Position numbers and translations under genes: made by a program
The notes under the pieces: model-generated
Told to the model about the DNA's origin: nothing
Seen by the model: only the letters and a program-made list of their open reading frames with translations
Database searches by the model: none
NCBI RefSeq assembly: GCF_000472965.1
Contig: NZ_AXAU01000002.1
Location: 602,751 to 666,750, forward strand
DNA length: 64,000 bases
Origin: Bradyrhizobium murdochi
Lineage (GTDB): Bacteria > Pseudomonadota > Alphaproteobacteria > Rhizobiales > Xanthobacteraceae
Direction of reading: 5' to 3'
Part shown: positions 8,553 through 16,772 of the stretch, in pieces
Layout: each line of letters opens with the position of its first letter
Numbering within the stretch: position 1 is the first letter of the stretch

Positions 8553-10779
8553 TTTCAGCCGTTCAGCACCTGCCCTCGAAGTCCGGGGCCTCGACGTTTA
8601 CTACGGCCACTCCCATGCGCTGCAGGGCGTCGAGCTGACGCTGGATTCCGGCGTGTTCTCGGTGGTCGGCCGCAACGGCATGGGCAAGACCACGCTGTGC
8701 AAGACCATCATGGGCTTGCTGCGGGCGAGCGGCGGTTCGGTGCGCGTCCGCGGCGAGGACATCACCCGCCTCAGCCCGGCCCGGATCGCGCAAGCAGGCG
8801 TCGGCTACGTTCCGCAAGGGCGACGGCTGTGGCGCTCGCTCAGCGTGGACGAACATCTGCGGCTGGCGGCCGGGATGCGGCGCGGCGTCTGGACCATCGA
8901 TCGCATCTACGAGACGTTTCCCCGCCTTGCCGAACGCAGGGATCACGGTGGCGGTCAGCTCTCCGGCGGCGAACAGCAGATGCTGGCGATCTCGCGCGCG
9001 CTTCTGACCAATCCGCATCTCCTCATCATGGACGAGCCGACCGAAGGCCTCGCCCCTGTCATCGTCGCCCAGGTCGAGGAAATGCTGGTGCGGCTTGCCG
9101 AAGACGGCGAGATGTCGGTGCTGGTGATCGAGCAGAATATCGGCGTCGCCACGGCGATTTCGAAGAACGTCGCGATCATGGTCAATGGCCGCATCAATCG
9201 CATCATCGATTCCGCGCGCCTTGCCGCCGACCGCGAGTTGCAGCAACGGCTGCTTGGTGTTGGTGTCGTTGGTGTTCACGCCGAGCTGGAAACGGATATC
9301 GAAGCTATCGATGCGAGCGCGGAGAAGACGCGTCCCTCCCCGCCGCGCGCCCCGAGCACGGCACCAATCCGGATCTATATCTCCAATCCCACGCTGCCGA
9401 CGCGCTGGTCGCAGCCGGCACCGATTGCGCGCATCGAGGCCGCCGCGCGGACGCTTTCGACGGGCATTCCCCGGATCGAAGACGTCGCACGGCAGAAACG
9501 CCAAGCCGGTGCCGTCGCTCAAACCGCGTCCGGGCCACCGGTCGTGCTCGTCGTCGGCACCCTCGATACCAAGGGCGAGGAGCTGCGCTTCATCCGCGAC
9601 GTAATCGCCGGTCATGATTTGCGGACGCGCCTGGTCGACGTGTCCACCAGCGGCAAGCTCTCCACCTGCGACGTCTCCGCCCAGGAGATCGCGCTCAACC
9701 ATGGGCGCGGCGGTTCGAGCGTGTTCGGCTCCGATCGCGGCGCCTCGGTGACGGCGATGGCCGATGCCTTCGCCAATTGGCTGCGCCGTCAAGGCAATGT
9801 CGCAGGCATTATTTCAGCCGGCGGCTCCGGCGGCGCCTCGCTGGTTGCGCCGGGCATGCGTAGCCTTCCTGTTGGCGTACCGAAACTCATCATCTCATCC
9901 GTCGCATCGGGAGATGTCGGCCCTTATGTCGGACCTGCCGATATCGCGATGATGTATTCGGTCACCGACGTGCAGGGGCTTAACTCGATCTCGCGTGCCG
10001 TGCTCGCCAATGGCGCCAACGCCATCGCCGGCATGGTGAAGGCGCGTCTCGACAATCAAAGTGCGGCCGAGCGTAATGCACGGGTTGCGTTGCCCGCTGT
10101 CGGCATCACCATGTTCGGCGTGACGACACCGGCCGTGCAGAAGATCGCGGCCGATCTGCGCAGCGATTTCGAATGCCTCGTCTTCCATGCTACCGGCGTC
10201 GGTGGCCGCTCCATGGAAAAGCTGGTCGATTCCGGAATGCTCGCAGCCGTCGTCGATCTCACGACGACGGAAGTCTGCGATCTCCTGATGGGCGGCGTAT
10301 TCCCGGCAACCGACGACCGCTTTGGCGCGATCATCCGCAGCCGCGTCCCCTTCATCGGCTCGGTCGGCGCGCTCGACATGGTCAATTTCGGCGCGCCCGA
10401 CAGCATTCCCGAACGCTACCGCCAGCGCAAATTCCACGTTCACAATCCGCAGGTGACCTTGATGCGCACCACGCCGGAAGAGAACGACCGCATCGGCCGC
10501 TGGATCGGCGAAAGACTCAACCGGATGGACGGGTCGGTGCGCTTCTTCCTGCCGGAAGGCGGTGTCTCCGCGCTCGATGCGCCGGGTCAGCCGTTCTGGG
10601 ATCCGGAAGCCGACGCGGCGCTGTTTACAGCGCTGGAACGCAGCGTGCGCCAGACCGGCAACCGCCAGCTCATCCGCATCAGGCGCCACATCAACGAACC
10701 CGAATTTGCATCCGCCATCGTCAACGCGCTCCGTCCTCTGGTCGGACGCCCGGGGACACGTCGGAAAGTCGCGAGGTGA
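8545..10779 (+). CDS. Fusion: LivF-type ABC ATPase + Tm-1-like (UPF0261) domain
   Basis: A 744-residue two-part protein. Residues about 8-240 are a LivF ATPase (Walker [10 protein letters not shown] near 42, signature LSGGEQQM, Walker [14 protein letters not shown]). Residues about 250-330 form a Pro/Arg/Ala-rich linker. From residue 332 ([15 protein letters not shown]) to the end lies a UPF0261/Tm-1-like ATP-binding domain, with motifs such as [27 protein letters not shown]-like strands and [14 protein letters not shown]. LivF proteins normally end near 240 residues, so this is a genuine fusion in one unbroken frame. The next gene, 2 bp downstream, is the TIM-barrel partner found fused to UPF0261 in plant Tm-1 proteins. 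The role of the Tm-1-like half is unknown. Confidence 0.9.
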   Translation: MSDFSRSAPALEVRGLDVYYGHSHALQGVELTLDSGVFSVVGRNGMGKTTLCKTIMGLLRASGGSVRVRGEDITRLSPARIAQAGVGYVPQGRRLWRSLSVDEHLRLAAGMRRGVWTIDRIYETFPRLAERRDHGGGQLSGGEQQMLAISRALLTNPHLLIMDEPTEGLAPVIVAQVEEMLVRLAEDGEMSVLVIEQNIGVATAISKNVAIMVNGRINRIIDSARLAADRELQQRLLGVGVVGVHAELETDIEAIDASAEKTRPSPPRAPSTAPIRIYISNPTLPTRWSQPAPIARIEAAARTLSTGIPRIEDVARQKRQAGAVAQTASGPPVVLVVGTLDTKGEELRFIRDVIAGHDLRTRLVDVSTSGKLSTCDVSAQEIALNHGRGGSSVFGSDRGASVTAMADAFANWLRRQGNVAGIISAGGSGGASLVAPGMRSLPVGVPKLIISSVASGDVGPYVGPADIAMMYSVTDVQGLNSISRAVLANGANAIAGMVKARLDNQSAAERNARVALPAVGITMFGVTTPAVQKIAADLRSDFECLVFHATGVGGRSMEKLVDSGMLAAVVDLTTTEVCDLLMGGVFPATDDRFGAIIRSRVPFIGSVGALDMVNFGAPDSIPERYRQRKFHVHNPQVTLMRTTPEENDRIGRWIGERLNRMDGSVRFFLPEGGVSALDAPGQPFWDPEADAALFTALERSVRQTGNRQLIRIRRHINEPEFASAIVNALRPLVGRPGTRRKVAR

Positions 10780-10781
10780 CC

Positions 10782-11615
10782 ATGGCGAAGTTCGAACGTT
10801 CAGCCATTCTGAAGAAGTTTCGCAACATGGCCGCCAAGGGCGAGCCGATCGTCGGCGGCGGCGCGGGCACCGGCCTATCGGCCAAATGCGAGGAAGCCGG
10901 CGGCGTCGACCTGATCGTGATCTACAATTCCGGCCGCTACCGCATGGCCGGCCGCGGCTCTCTCGCCGGCCTGATGCCCTATGGTGACGCCAACGCGATC
11001 GTGTTGGAGATGGCCGGCGAAGTGCTCCCCGTCGTCACCCGGACGCCGGTACTGGCCGGCGTCAACGGCACCGACCCGTTCCGCGACATGGACAGTTTTC
11101 TCGATCAGTTGAAGGCGCTGGGCTTTGCCGGCGTGCAGAATTTTCCGACCGTCGGCCTGATCGACGGCGTATTCCGTGCCAATCTCGAGGAAACCGGAAT
11201 GTCCTATGCGCTGGAGATCGACATGATCGCCAAGGCGCGCGACAAGGACATGCTGACGACGCCCTATGTGTTCAGCGAAAGCGAAGCCGCGGCAATGGCG
11301 ATCGCGGGTGCCGACATCATCGTCTGCCATCTCGGCCTGACCACCGGCGGCGCGATCGGTGCGCATACTGCGCCGAAGCTCGAAGACTGTCCGGAACAGA
11401 TCGACACCTGGGCGGCAGCCGCCCTCAGCGTCAATCCGGACATCTTGGTCCTGGCCCATGGCGGCCCGATCGCCGAGCCCGCCGACGCCGACTTCATCAT
11501 GAAACACACGCGCAAGTGCCACGGCTTCTACGGCGCCTCCTCGATGGAGCGCCTGCCGGTGGAGCGGGCGCTGACGGAACAGGTTCGCAAATTCAAGGCG
11601 ATCGGCGCGCGGTAA
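10782..11615 (+). CDS. TIM-barrel protein of the phosphoenolpyruvate hydrolase-like family (Tm-1 C-terminal half)
   Basis: A 277-residue single-domain TIM barrel. Barrel strands with Gly-rich phosphate-type loops are visible at [47 protein letters not shown] and [13 protein letters not shown], and the C-terminus has [14 protein letters not shown]. This is the family attached C-terminally to UPF0261 in Tm-1 proteins. Here it is a separate gene 2 bp after the UPF0261-bearing fusion, so the two products very likely work together. The enzymatic reaction is unproven despite the family name. Confidence 0.85.
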   Translation: MAKFERSAILKKFRNMAAKGEPIVGGGAGTGLSAKCEEAGGVDLIVIYNSGRYRMAGRGSLAGLMPYGDANAIVLEMAGEVLPVVTRTPVLAGVNGTDPFRDMDSFLDQLKALGFAGVQNFPTVGLIDGVFRANLEETGMSYALEIDMIAKARDKDMLTTPYVFSESEAAAMAIAGADIIVCHLGLTTGGAIGAHTAPKLEDCPEQIDTWAAAALSVNPDILVLAHGGPIAEPADADFIMKHTRKCHGFYGASSMERLPVERALTEQVRKFKAIGAR

Positions 11616-11638
11616 CGCCGAGACCAAGGGAGGAAGAG

Positions 11639-14548
11639 ATGTCGGGGACTCTGGTTGGCGAATTGATCCTCTGGCTGATCGTCGCGATCGTCGTGATCGC
11701 CGTCGTCGTCTATGTCGTGAACTGGCTCTACCACCGATCGTCGAAGGAAGTCTCCTTCGTCCGCACCGGTCTCTTGGGCGAGCGCGTGGTGATCAATGGC
11801 GGTGCCTTCGTGCTGCCGTTCATTCACGACTACACGCCCGTCAACATGAACGTGCTGCCGATGGGCATCGTGCGGGCCAAGCATGACGCGGTGATTACCC
11901 GCGACCGCATGCGGATCGACATCGAGGCCGATTTTTACGTCCGCGTGCAGCCGACCCGTGAAGCCGTCGCGATCGCCGCTGCTACGCTCGGGCGGCGCAC
12001 GCTCGAGCCGGGGCAGTTGCACGCCCTGCTTTCCGGCAAGTTTGTTTCCGCCATACGGTCAGTGGCCGCCGAAATGACAATGGAGCAGATGCACGAGCAG
12101 CGCGGCGAGTATGTCGCCCGCGTCAAGGCCGCCGCCGCCGAAGCGCTGGCCCAGAACGGGCTTGAGCTCGAATCGGTCGCCATCACCGATCTCGACCAGA
12201 CCGACCTCGAATATTTCAATCCGTCGAACCGCTTCGACGCCGAGGGCCTCACCCGGCTGATGGAGGACATCGAAGCCAAGCGCAAGCTGCGCAACGATAT
12301 CGAGCAGGATTCGATGATCAAGATCCGCGCTCGCAACCTCGATGCCGAGCGGCAGGCATTGGAGATCGAGCGCGAGAGCGAGACCGCCCGCCTCGAACAA
12401 GAACGCGACATCGAGATGCGCCGGGCGCTGCAGCGCACCGAGGTGGCGCGCGAGCGCGCGTTGCGCGAGACCGAGGCCGAGCAGGCGCAGATCGCCGCCC
12501 GCGAGGCAATCGAAAAGGCACGTATCGCCAATGAGCTCGCCATCGCCGAAGCCCGCATCGCCTCCGAGCGCGAAACAAGGCACCGCGAGATCGAGCGCAC
12601 GCGAGCGGTCGAGGAAAAGGAATTGCTGGCGCGCGAGGAAATCGAAAAGGCCAAGATCGCCAATCAACGCGCGGTCGATACCGCCCGCATTGCTTCCGAG
12701 CGGGAGGTGCGGCAGCGCGACATCGAGCGCACACGGTCCGTCGAGGAAGCCGAGATCACGGCACGCGAAGCGATCGAGAAGGCGCGCATCCAGCAGGACC
12801 GCGCCGTCACCGACGCGCGGATCGCCAACGAGGAAGAAACCCGAAGGCGCGAAATCGAGCGCACCCGCGCGGTCGAAGAAGCCGAGATCGCGGCGCGCGA
12901 GGCAACCGAAAAGGCCCGCATCGCCCAGACCACGATCGTCAACCTCGAACGCATTGCGTCTGACGAACGCACCCGCGCGCTGGAGATTGCGCAGATTCGT
13001 ACCATCCAGGAGGCTGAGATCGAGGCGCAAAAGGCCGTGGAAGCCGCGCGGATCGCCCGCGAGCGTACCCTGGCCGCCGAGCGGATCAGCTCCGAGCACG
13101 CCACGCGCAAGCTCGAAATCGAGCGCAACCAGGCGCTGGAAGTCGCAGGTATCTCGGCGCGAGAGGCAACCGAAGCCTCGCGCATCGCGCAGGAGGAGCG
13201 CGTTCGCTCGCTCGAAATTGCGCGCAACCGCGCCGTCGAGGAGGCCGATATCGCCTCGCGCGAAGCGATCGAGGCCGCCCGCATCTCCCAGGAGAAGGTC
13301 GTCGCCGCGCAGCGTATTCGGGCCGAACGAGAAACAAGGGGTCTCGAGATCGAGCGTACCGAAGCCATCGAAGCTGCCGAACTCAAGCGGCGTGACGTCA
13401 TCGAGCGGCGCCGCGTCGAGGTCGAGCTGGCGCTCGAAGCCGAACGTATCGCTTCGTCCAGGACCCGAGAGGTGCTCAATATCGATCAGAAGAAGGCAGT
13501 CGAGATTGCCGACGAGGAGCGCGTGATTGCGCTGGCCGCCAAGCGCTCCGAGCGCATCGACGCTGATCGCCAGGTCAAGCAGGCCGAGATCAACGCGCGC
13601 AAGGAAGTCGAGACCACCGACGTCTCGCGTGAACAGGCGCTGGAGGCCGCCCGGCTCGCTCGCCGGCGCGCGATCGAGCAGCTCGAAGTCGGCCGTGTCC
13701 AGGCGCTGCAGGAAGCCGAGATTGCTTCCCGCGAGGAAGTCGAGCGGGCGCGCATCGCCGCCGACCGCGGCCTCGATGAAGCCCGTATCGGCCGCGAGCG
13801 GGACTTGCGGAAACTCGAGGTCAACCGCGAGAAGGACGTCGAAACGGCGCTGATGGAAAAGGCGATCGCCCTTTATCAGAAATCGCTGGAAGAATCCGCC
13901 GCCAAGGTGGCTGCCGAGGATGCGCGGGTACGCGCGACCGAAGCGGCCGAGCGCGTCGTCACCGCCCGCGAAAGCGAGATCGCCAAACGACAAAAGACCG
14001 TCGAGGTGCTGCTGGCGGAGAAGCGGGCGGAGGAGACCCGTATCGCCGCCGACGCCGAGCGCGTGCGCGCCGCGGTCGAAGCCGAGGCGCAGCGGTTGCT
14101 CAACGAAGCGGAGAACGTGCTCACCGACCAGGCGCGTTACTCGCTGTTCCGCCGCAAGCTGCTCGACCGGATCGAGGGCATCGTGCGCGAGAGCGTCAAG
14201 CCGATGGAGAAGATCGAGGGTATCCGCATCCTTCAGGTGGACGGCCTCAATGGCGCCGGCGGCGGCAATGGTGCCGGCCGCAGCGCCACCGACGAGGTGA
14301 TCGACTCGGCGCTGCGCTACCGCGTGCAGGCGCCGCTGATCGACTCGATCCTTTCCGACATCGGTGTCGAGGGCGGCAGCCTCGCCAGGATGCCAGGCCT
14401 GATCCGCGAGGCGCGCGACATGCAGGGCATCAGGGATTCCGCGCGTAAAGGCGGCCAAGGGAAGCTTGAAGGCAAGCCCGACGCACCGCCTGCGGTCCCC
14501 GGCCCCGGCGAACCCGCTCCTGAACGCGGACCACGCAAGAAAGGGTGA
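11639..14548 (+). CDS. Large SPFH/flotillin-like membrane protein with hendecad coiled-coil repeats
   Basis: A 969-residue protein starting at the ATG after GGGAGGAAGAG. Residues about 8-30 are one transmembrane helix (ILWLIVAIVVIAVVVYVV). Residues about 36-215 are an SPFH domain (VRTGLLGERVVINGGAFVLP, then DFYVRVQPTREAV). Residues 273 to about 730 are a very charged coiled coil with 44-residue repeats, typically EIERTRAVEEAEI then AREAIEKARIA. A C-terminal globular part follows (LDRIEGIVRESVKPMEKIEG, as in flotillin ends), then a Pro/Gly/Lys tail. Flotillins are about 430-700 residues, so the coil is greatly expanded. It probably oligomerises as a membrane scaffold. Its position between transporter and molybdenum hydroxylase genes suggests it organises that enzyme at the membrane (inference). 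Confidence 0.88.
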   Translation: MSGTLVGELILWLIVAIVVIAVVVYVVNWLYHRSSKEVSFVRTGLLGERVVINGGAFVLPFIHDYTPVNMNVLPMGIVRAKHDAVITRDRMRIDIEADFYVRVQPTREAVAIAAATLGRRTLEPGQLHALLSGKFVSAIRSVAAEMTMEQMHEQRGEYVARVKAAAAEALAQNGLELESVAITDLDQTDLEYFNPSNRFDAEGLTRLMEDIEAKRKLRNDIEQDSMIKIRARNLDAERQALEIERESETARLEQERDIEMRRALQRTEVARERALRETEAEQAQIAAREAIEKARIANELAIAEARIASERETRHREIERTRAVEEKELLAREEIEKAKIANQRAVDTARIASEREVRQRDIERTRSVEEAEITAREAIEKARIQQDRAVTDARIANEEETRRREIERTRAVEEAEIAAREATEKARIAQTTIVNLERIASDERTRALEIAQIRTIQEAEIEAQKAVEAARIARERTLAAERISSEHATRKLEIERNQALEVAGISAREATEASRIAQEERVRSLEIARNRAVEEADIASREAIEAARISQEKVVAAQRIRAERETRGLEIERTEAIEAAELKRRDVIERRRVEVELALEAERIASSRTREVLNIDQKKAVEIADEERVIALAAKRSERIDADRQVKQAEINARKEVETTDVSREQALEAARLARRRAIEQLEVGRVQALQEAEIASREEVERARIAADRGLDEARIGRERDLRKLEVNREKDVETALMEKAIALYQKSLEESAAKVAAEDARVRATEAAERVVTARESEIAKRQKTVEVLLAEKRAEETRIAADAERVRAAVEAEAQRLLNEAENVLTDQARYSLFRRKLLDRIEGIVRESVKPMEKIEGIRILQVDGLNGAGGGNGAGRSATDEVIDSALRYRVQAPLIDSILSDIGVEGGSLARMPGLIREARDMQGIRDSARKGGQGKLEGKPDAPPAVPGPGEPAPERGPRKKG
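12455..13480 (+). repeat. 132-bp coding repeats (44 residues = four 11-residue hendecads)
   Basis: In-frame units begin at codons 12455, 12587, 12719 and 12851 (residues 273, 317, 361, 405), exactly 132 bp apart. They continue to residue 449, and then through a 33-residue unit (493) to 526 and 570. Each unit opens with an EIER-type sequence and ends in a basic ERETR-type sequence. A multiple of 11 residues indicates a hendecad coil rather than a heptad coil. Confidence 0.8.
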
Positions 14549-14557
14549 GAGCACGCC

Positions 14558-14995
14558 ATGGCCCGCGTCTACGTCTCCACTGTCGTCAACGCCCGCAACG
14601 ACCGCGTCTGGGCGCGGGTGCGCGACTTCAACGGGTTGCCGAACTGGCATCCTGCGATTGCGGAAAGCCGCATCGAGGGCGGCGAGCCCGCGGACAAGAT
14701 CGGATGCGTGCGGGATTTTCGCCTGCGCAACGGCGATCGTATCCGCGAAAAACTGCTCGGGCTCTCCGACTACGACATGTTCTGCACCTACTCCATCCTG
14801 GAGTCCCCGATGGGCGTGGAGAACTACGTTGCAACGCTGCGGCTGACGCCCGTGACCGACGGCGACCAGACTTTTCTGGAATGGACTGCCGAGTTCGACT
14901 GCGCGCCCGAGCGTGAGAACGAGCTCGTCAGCAACATCGGCGGAGGTGTGTTCCAGGGCGGATTCGACGCGCTCAAGCGCGCCTTCGGAGGCTAG
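14558..14995 (+). CDS. SRPBCC family protein, CoxG-like (first of a tandem pair)
   Basis: A 145-residue single-domain SRPBCC (START-like) protein: VYVSTVVNARNDRVWARVRD, then NWHPAI and a KIGCVRDFRL strand, ending in a long C-terminal helix (GGFDALKRAFGG). It is related to the next gene, sharing the DFNG...WHP, ADKIGCVR and PVTDGD positions. SRPBCC proteins bind hydrophobic ligands; CoxG, a family member in CO dehydrogenase clusters, links the enzyme to the membrane. Unlike CoxG it has no C-terminal membrane helix, so membrane contact might come from the SPFH protein encoded just upstream (inference). Confidence 0.85.
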   Translation: MARVYVSTVVNARNDRVWARVRDFNGLPNWHPAIAESRIEGGEPADKIGCVRDFRLRNGDRIREKLLGLSDYDMFCTYSILESPMGVENYVATLRLTPVTDGDQTFLEWTAEFDCAPERENELVSNIGGGVFQGGFDALKRAFGG

Positions 14996-14996
14996 C

Positions 14997-15440
14997 GTGC
15001 CGCATATCGTCAAAAGCACGATCCTCGACGCGCCGACAACCGCGGTCTGGAATGTGCTGCGCGATTTCAACGGCCACGACCGCTGGCATCCTGAGGTCGC
15101 CACCAGCACGATCGAGCGCGCACAGGCCGCTGACAAGATCGGCTGCGTGCGCCGCTTCAAGCTGCAGGACGGCTCGGAGCTGCGCGAACAGTTGCTCGCT
15201 TTGTCCGACCTCGAACAGACCTTCAGCTATTGCCTGCTCGATACGCCGATCCCGATGTTCAACTATGTCGCCCATGTCCGCCTGCTGCCCGTCACCGACG
15301 GCGACCGCACCTTCTGGCATTGGGAATCCAGGTTCACCACGCGGCCTGCCGATGCCGAGCGGCTGACGCAAATGGTCGCGGAACAGATCTATCAAGCCGG
15401 CTTCGACGCCATTCGAAGGCACCTGAAGGAGGCCGCATGA
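14997..15440 (+). CDS. SRPBCC family protein, CoxG-like (second of the tandem pair)
   Basis: A 147-residue paralogue of the preceding protein, starting at a GTG one base after that gene's stop (PHIVKSTILDAPTTAVWNVL). Shared landmarks are RDFNGHDRWHPEV, ADKIGCVRRF, PVTDGDRTFW and a closing amphipathic helix. The upstream in-frame extension to 14913 would run through the neighbour's coding end and is not used. Duplication of SRPBCC genes beside a molybdenum hydroxylase may reflect a heterodimeric hydrophobic carrier, for example for a quinone electron acceptor (inference). Confidence 0.85.
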   Translation: MPHIVKSTILDAPTTAVWNVLRDFNGHDRWHPEVATSTIERAQAADKIGCVRRFKLQDGSELREQLLALSDLEQTFSYCLLDTPIPMFNYVAHVRLLPVTDGDRTFWHWESRFTTRPADAERLTQMVAEQIYQAGFDAIRRHLKEAA

Positions 15441-15456
15441 AAGCAGAGGCGAAGTC

Positions 15457-16275
15457 ATGCCCGTCACGGTGAAGACATTTGCGAATTTTGGCGAGGCGGC
15501 GTCGGCGTTATCGTCGGACCGTAGCGCGCGCTATCTCGGCGGCGGCACGCTCGTCATGCGCGCCCTCAACGAGGGCGATGTCTCGATCTCCACCGTCGTG
15601 CGCGCGAACGACCTGGCGCTAACTCGCATCGACGTCGCAAGCTCGCGCGTCACGATCGGCGCCGGCGTCACCTTTGGGAGAATTCTGGCCGAGCGCGACC
15701 TCGCCTTTCTGCACGCGCCGGCGCGCTCGATCGGCGGGCCGGCCGTGCGCAACATGGGTACGGTGGGCGGCAATCTGTTCGCGCCCAGCCCCTACGGAGA
15801 CTTCACCGTCGCCCTGCTGGCGCTCGACGCGACAGTCTCCGTCCAGGGCGGTCTTGGCGCCCGCGACATGCCAATCGAGGAGTTCCTGCAATCTCGCGAA
15901 CGGCAGAGCGGCGCGCTGGTGCTGGCGGTCGCGTGTCAGCGGCCTGCAAGTGCCGACGCCTTCCGCTATCGCAAGATCGCCCGCATCAAGCCGAAGGGCG
16001 GTTCGGTGATCACGCTGGCGGCGCACCTGCCTTCGAGCGGTGGCCGCATTTCTGGTGCGCGCATCGCGCTCGGCTCGATGGCCGCGACGCAAATTCGTGC
16101 AAGGGCCGCCGAGCGGGCGCTGGAGGGACGCGCGCTTGACGATGCGGCGATCAACGCTGCTGCGGCGGTAGCCGCCGAAGGCGTGTCACCCACAGATAAT
16201 GCCCTTGGCAGCGCCTGGTATCGCCGCGAGATCGTCGGCGTTCATCTTCGCCGCCTGCTGTCCGGCCTGGAGTAA
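15457..16275 (+). CDS. Molybdenum hydroxylase FAD-binding (medium) subunit, CoxM-like
   Basis: A 272-residue flavoprotein of the xanthine dehydrogenase FAD family. The FAD-binding signatures YLGGGTLVMRALN and GPAVRNMGTVGGNLF followed by APSPYGDFTVALLAL are clear, and the C-terminal CO_deh_flav_C-type domain follows FRYRKIARIKPKGGSVITLA. It transfers electrons from the 2Fe-2S subunit to FAD and then an acceptor. FAD, 2Fe-2S and Mo subunit genes follow one another in the cox order M-S-L with gaps of 6-11 bp. Confidence 0.92.
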   Translation: MPVTVKTFANFGEAASALSSDRSARYLGGGTLVMRALNEGDVSISTVVRANDLALTRIDVASSRVTIGAGVTFGRILAERDLAFLHAPARSIGGPAVRNMGTVGGNLFAPSPYGDFTVALLALDATVSVQGGLGARDMPIEEFLQSRERQSGALVLAVACQRPASADAFRYRKIARIKPKGGSVITLAAHLPSSGGRISGARIALGSMAATQIRARAAERALEGRALDDAAINAAAAVAAEGVSPTDNALGSAWYRREIVGVHLRRLLSGLE

Positions 16276-16281
16276 GCCTTC

Positions 16282-16761
16282 ATGACTAAGACCCCACTCC
16301 AGTTTCGCCACAACGGCCGCGATGTCGCGGTGTTCGTCGATGGCGGCGTCAATCTCTTGGTCGCGCTTCGCGAACTGATCGGCGACATGACGCCAAAATT
16401 CGGCTGCGGCCAGGGCGGCTGCGGCGCCTGCAGCGTGCTGATTGACGGCGAGTTGCATCTCTCCTGCCTGACGCTGGCGGAAGCCGTGAACGGCCGCGCC
16501 GTCGAAACGCTCGACGGGCTAAAGGACGGGCCCAACCTTCATCCGCTGCAGCGCGCCTTCATGGAGCAGTTCGCAGCCCAGTGCGGCTACTGCACGCCGG
16601 GCATGCTGATGGCCGCCAAGTCGCTGCTCGATCGCAATCCGTCGCCGAGCCGCGCTGAGGTCATCGAGGCGATCTCCGGCAATATCTGCCGCTGCACCGG
16701 CTACGAGCCGATCATTAACGCCGTGCTCGCCGCCGCATCGAGCGGGCGGGCCCGCGCCTAA
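16282..16761 (+). CDS. Molybdenum hydroxylase 2Fe-2S (small) subunit, CoxS-like
   Basis: A 159-residue protein with both 2Fe-2S motifs of the family: the plant-ferredoxin-type FGCGQGGCGACSVLIDGE and the C-terminal four-helix cluster QCGYCTPGMLMAAKSLL with NICRCTGYEPI. All eight cysteines expected from this family are present. It relays electrons between the Mo-pterin site and the FAD subunit. The start ATG lies 6 bp after the FAD-subunit stop. Confidence 0.95.
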   Translation: MTKTPLQFRHNGRDVAVFVDGGVNLLVALRELIGDMTPKFGCGQGGCGACSVLIDGELHLSCLTLAEAVNGRAVETLDGLKDGPNLHPLQRAFMEQFAAQCGYCTPGMLMAAKSLLDRNPSPSRAEVIEAISGNICRCTGYEPIINAVLAAASSGRARA

Positions 16762-16772
16762 AGGAAACCACC

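Noticed and set aside
12059-15160. A 1033-codon open frame on the minus strand opposite the SPFH gene
   Set aside because: It arises from the codon bias of the repeated coiled coil on the plus strand; the translation is Leu/Gly/Asp-rich with no family pattern and it crosses three plus-strand genes.
15437-15472. An 11-codon mini-cistron (MKAEAKSCPSR) bridging the second SRPBCC gene and the FAD subunit
   Set aside because: The FAD-subunit ATG has its own GAGGCG site, so the mini-ORF is probably chance overlap.
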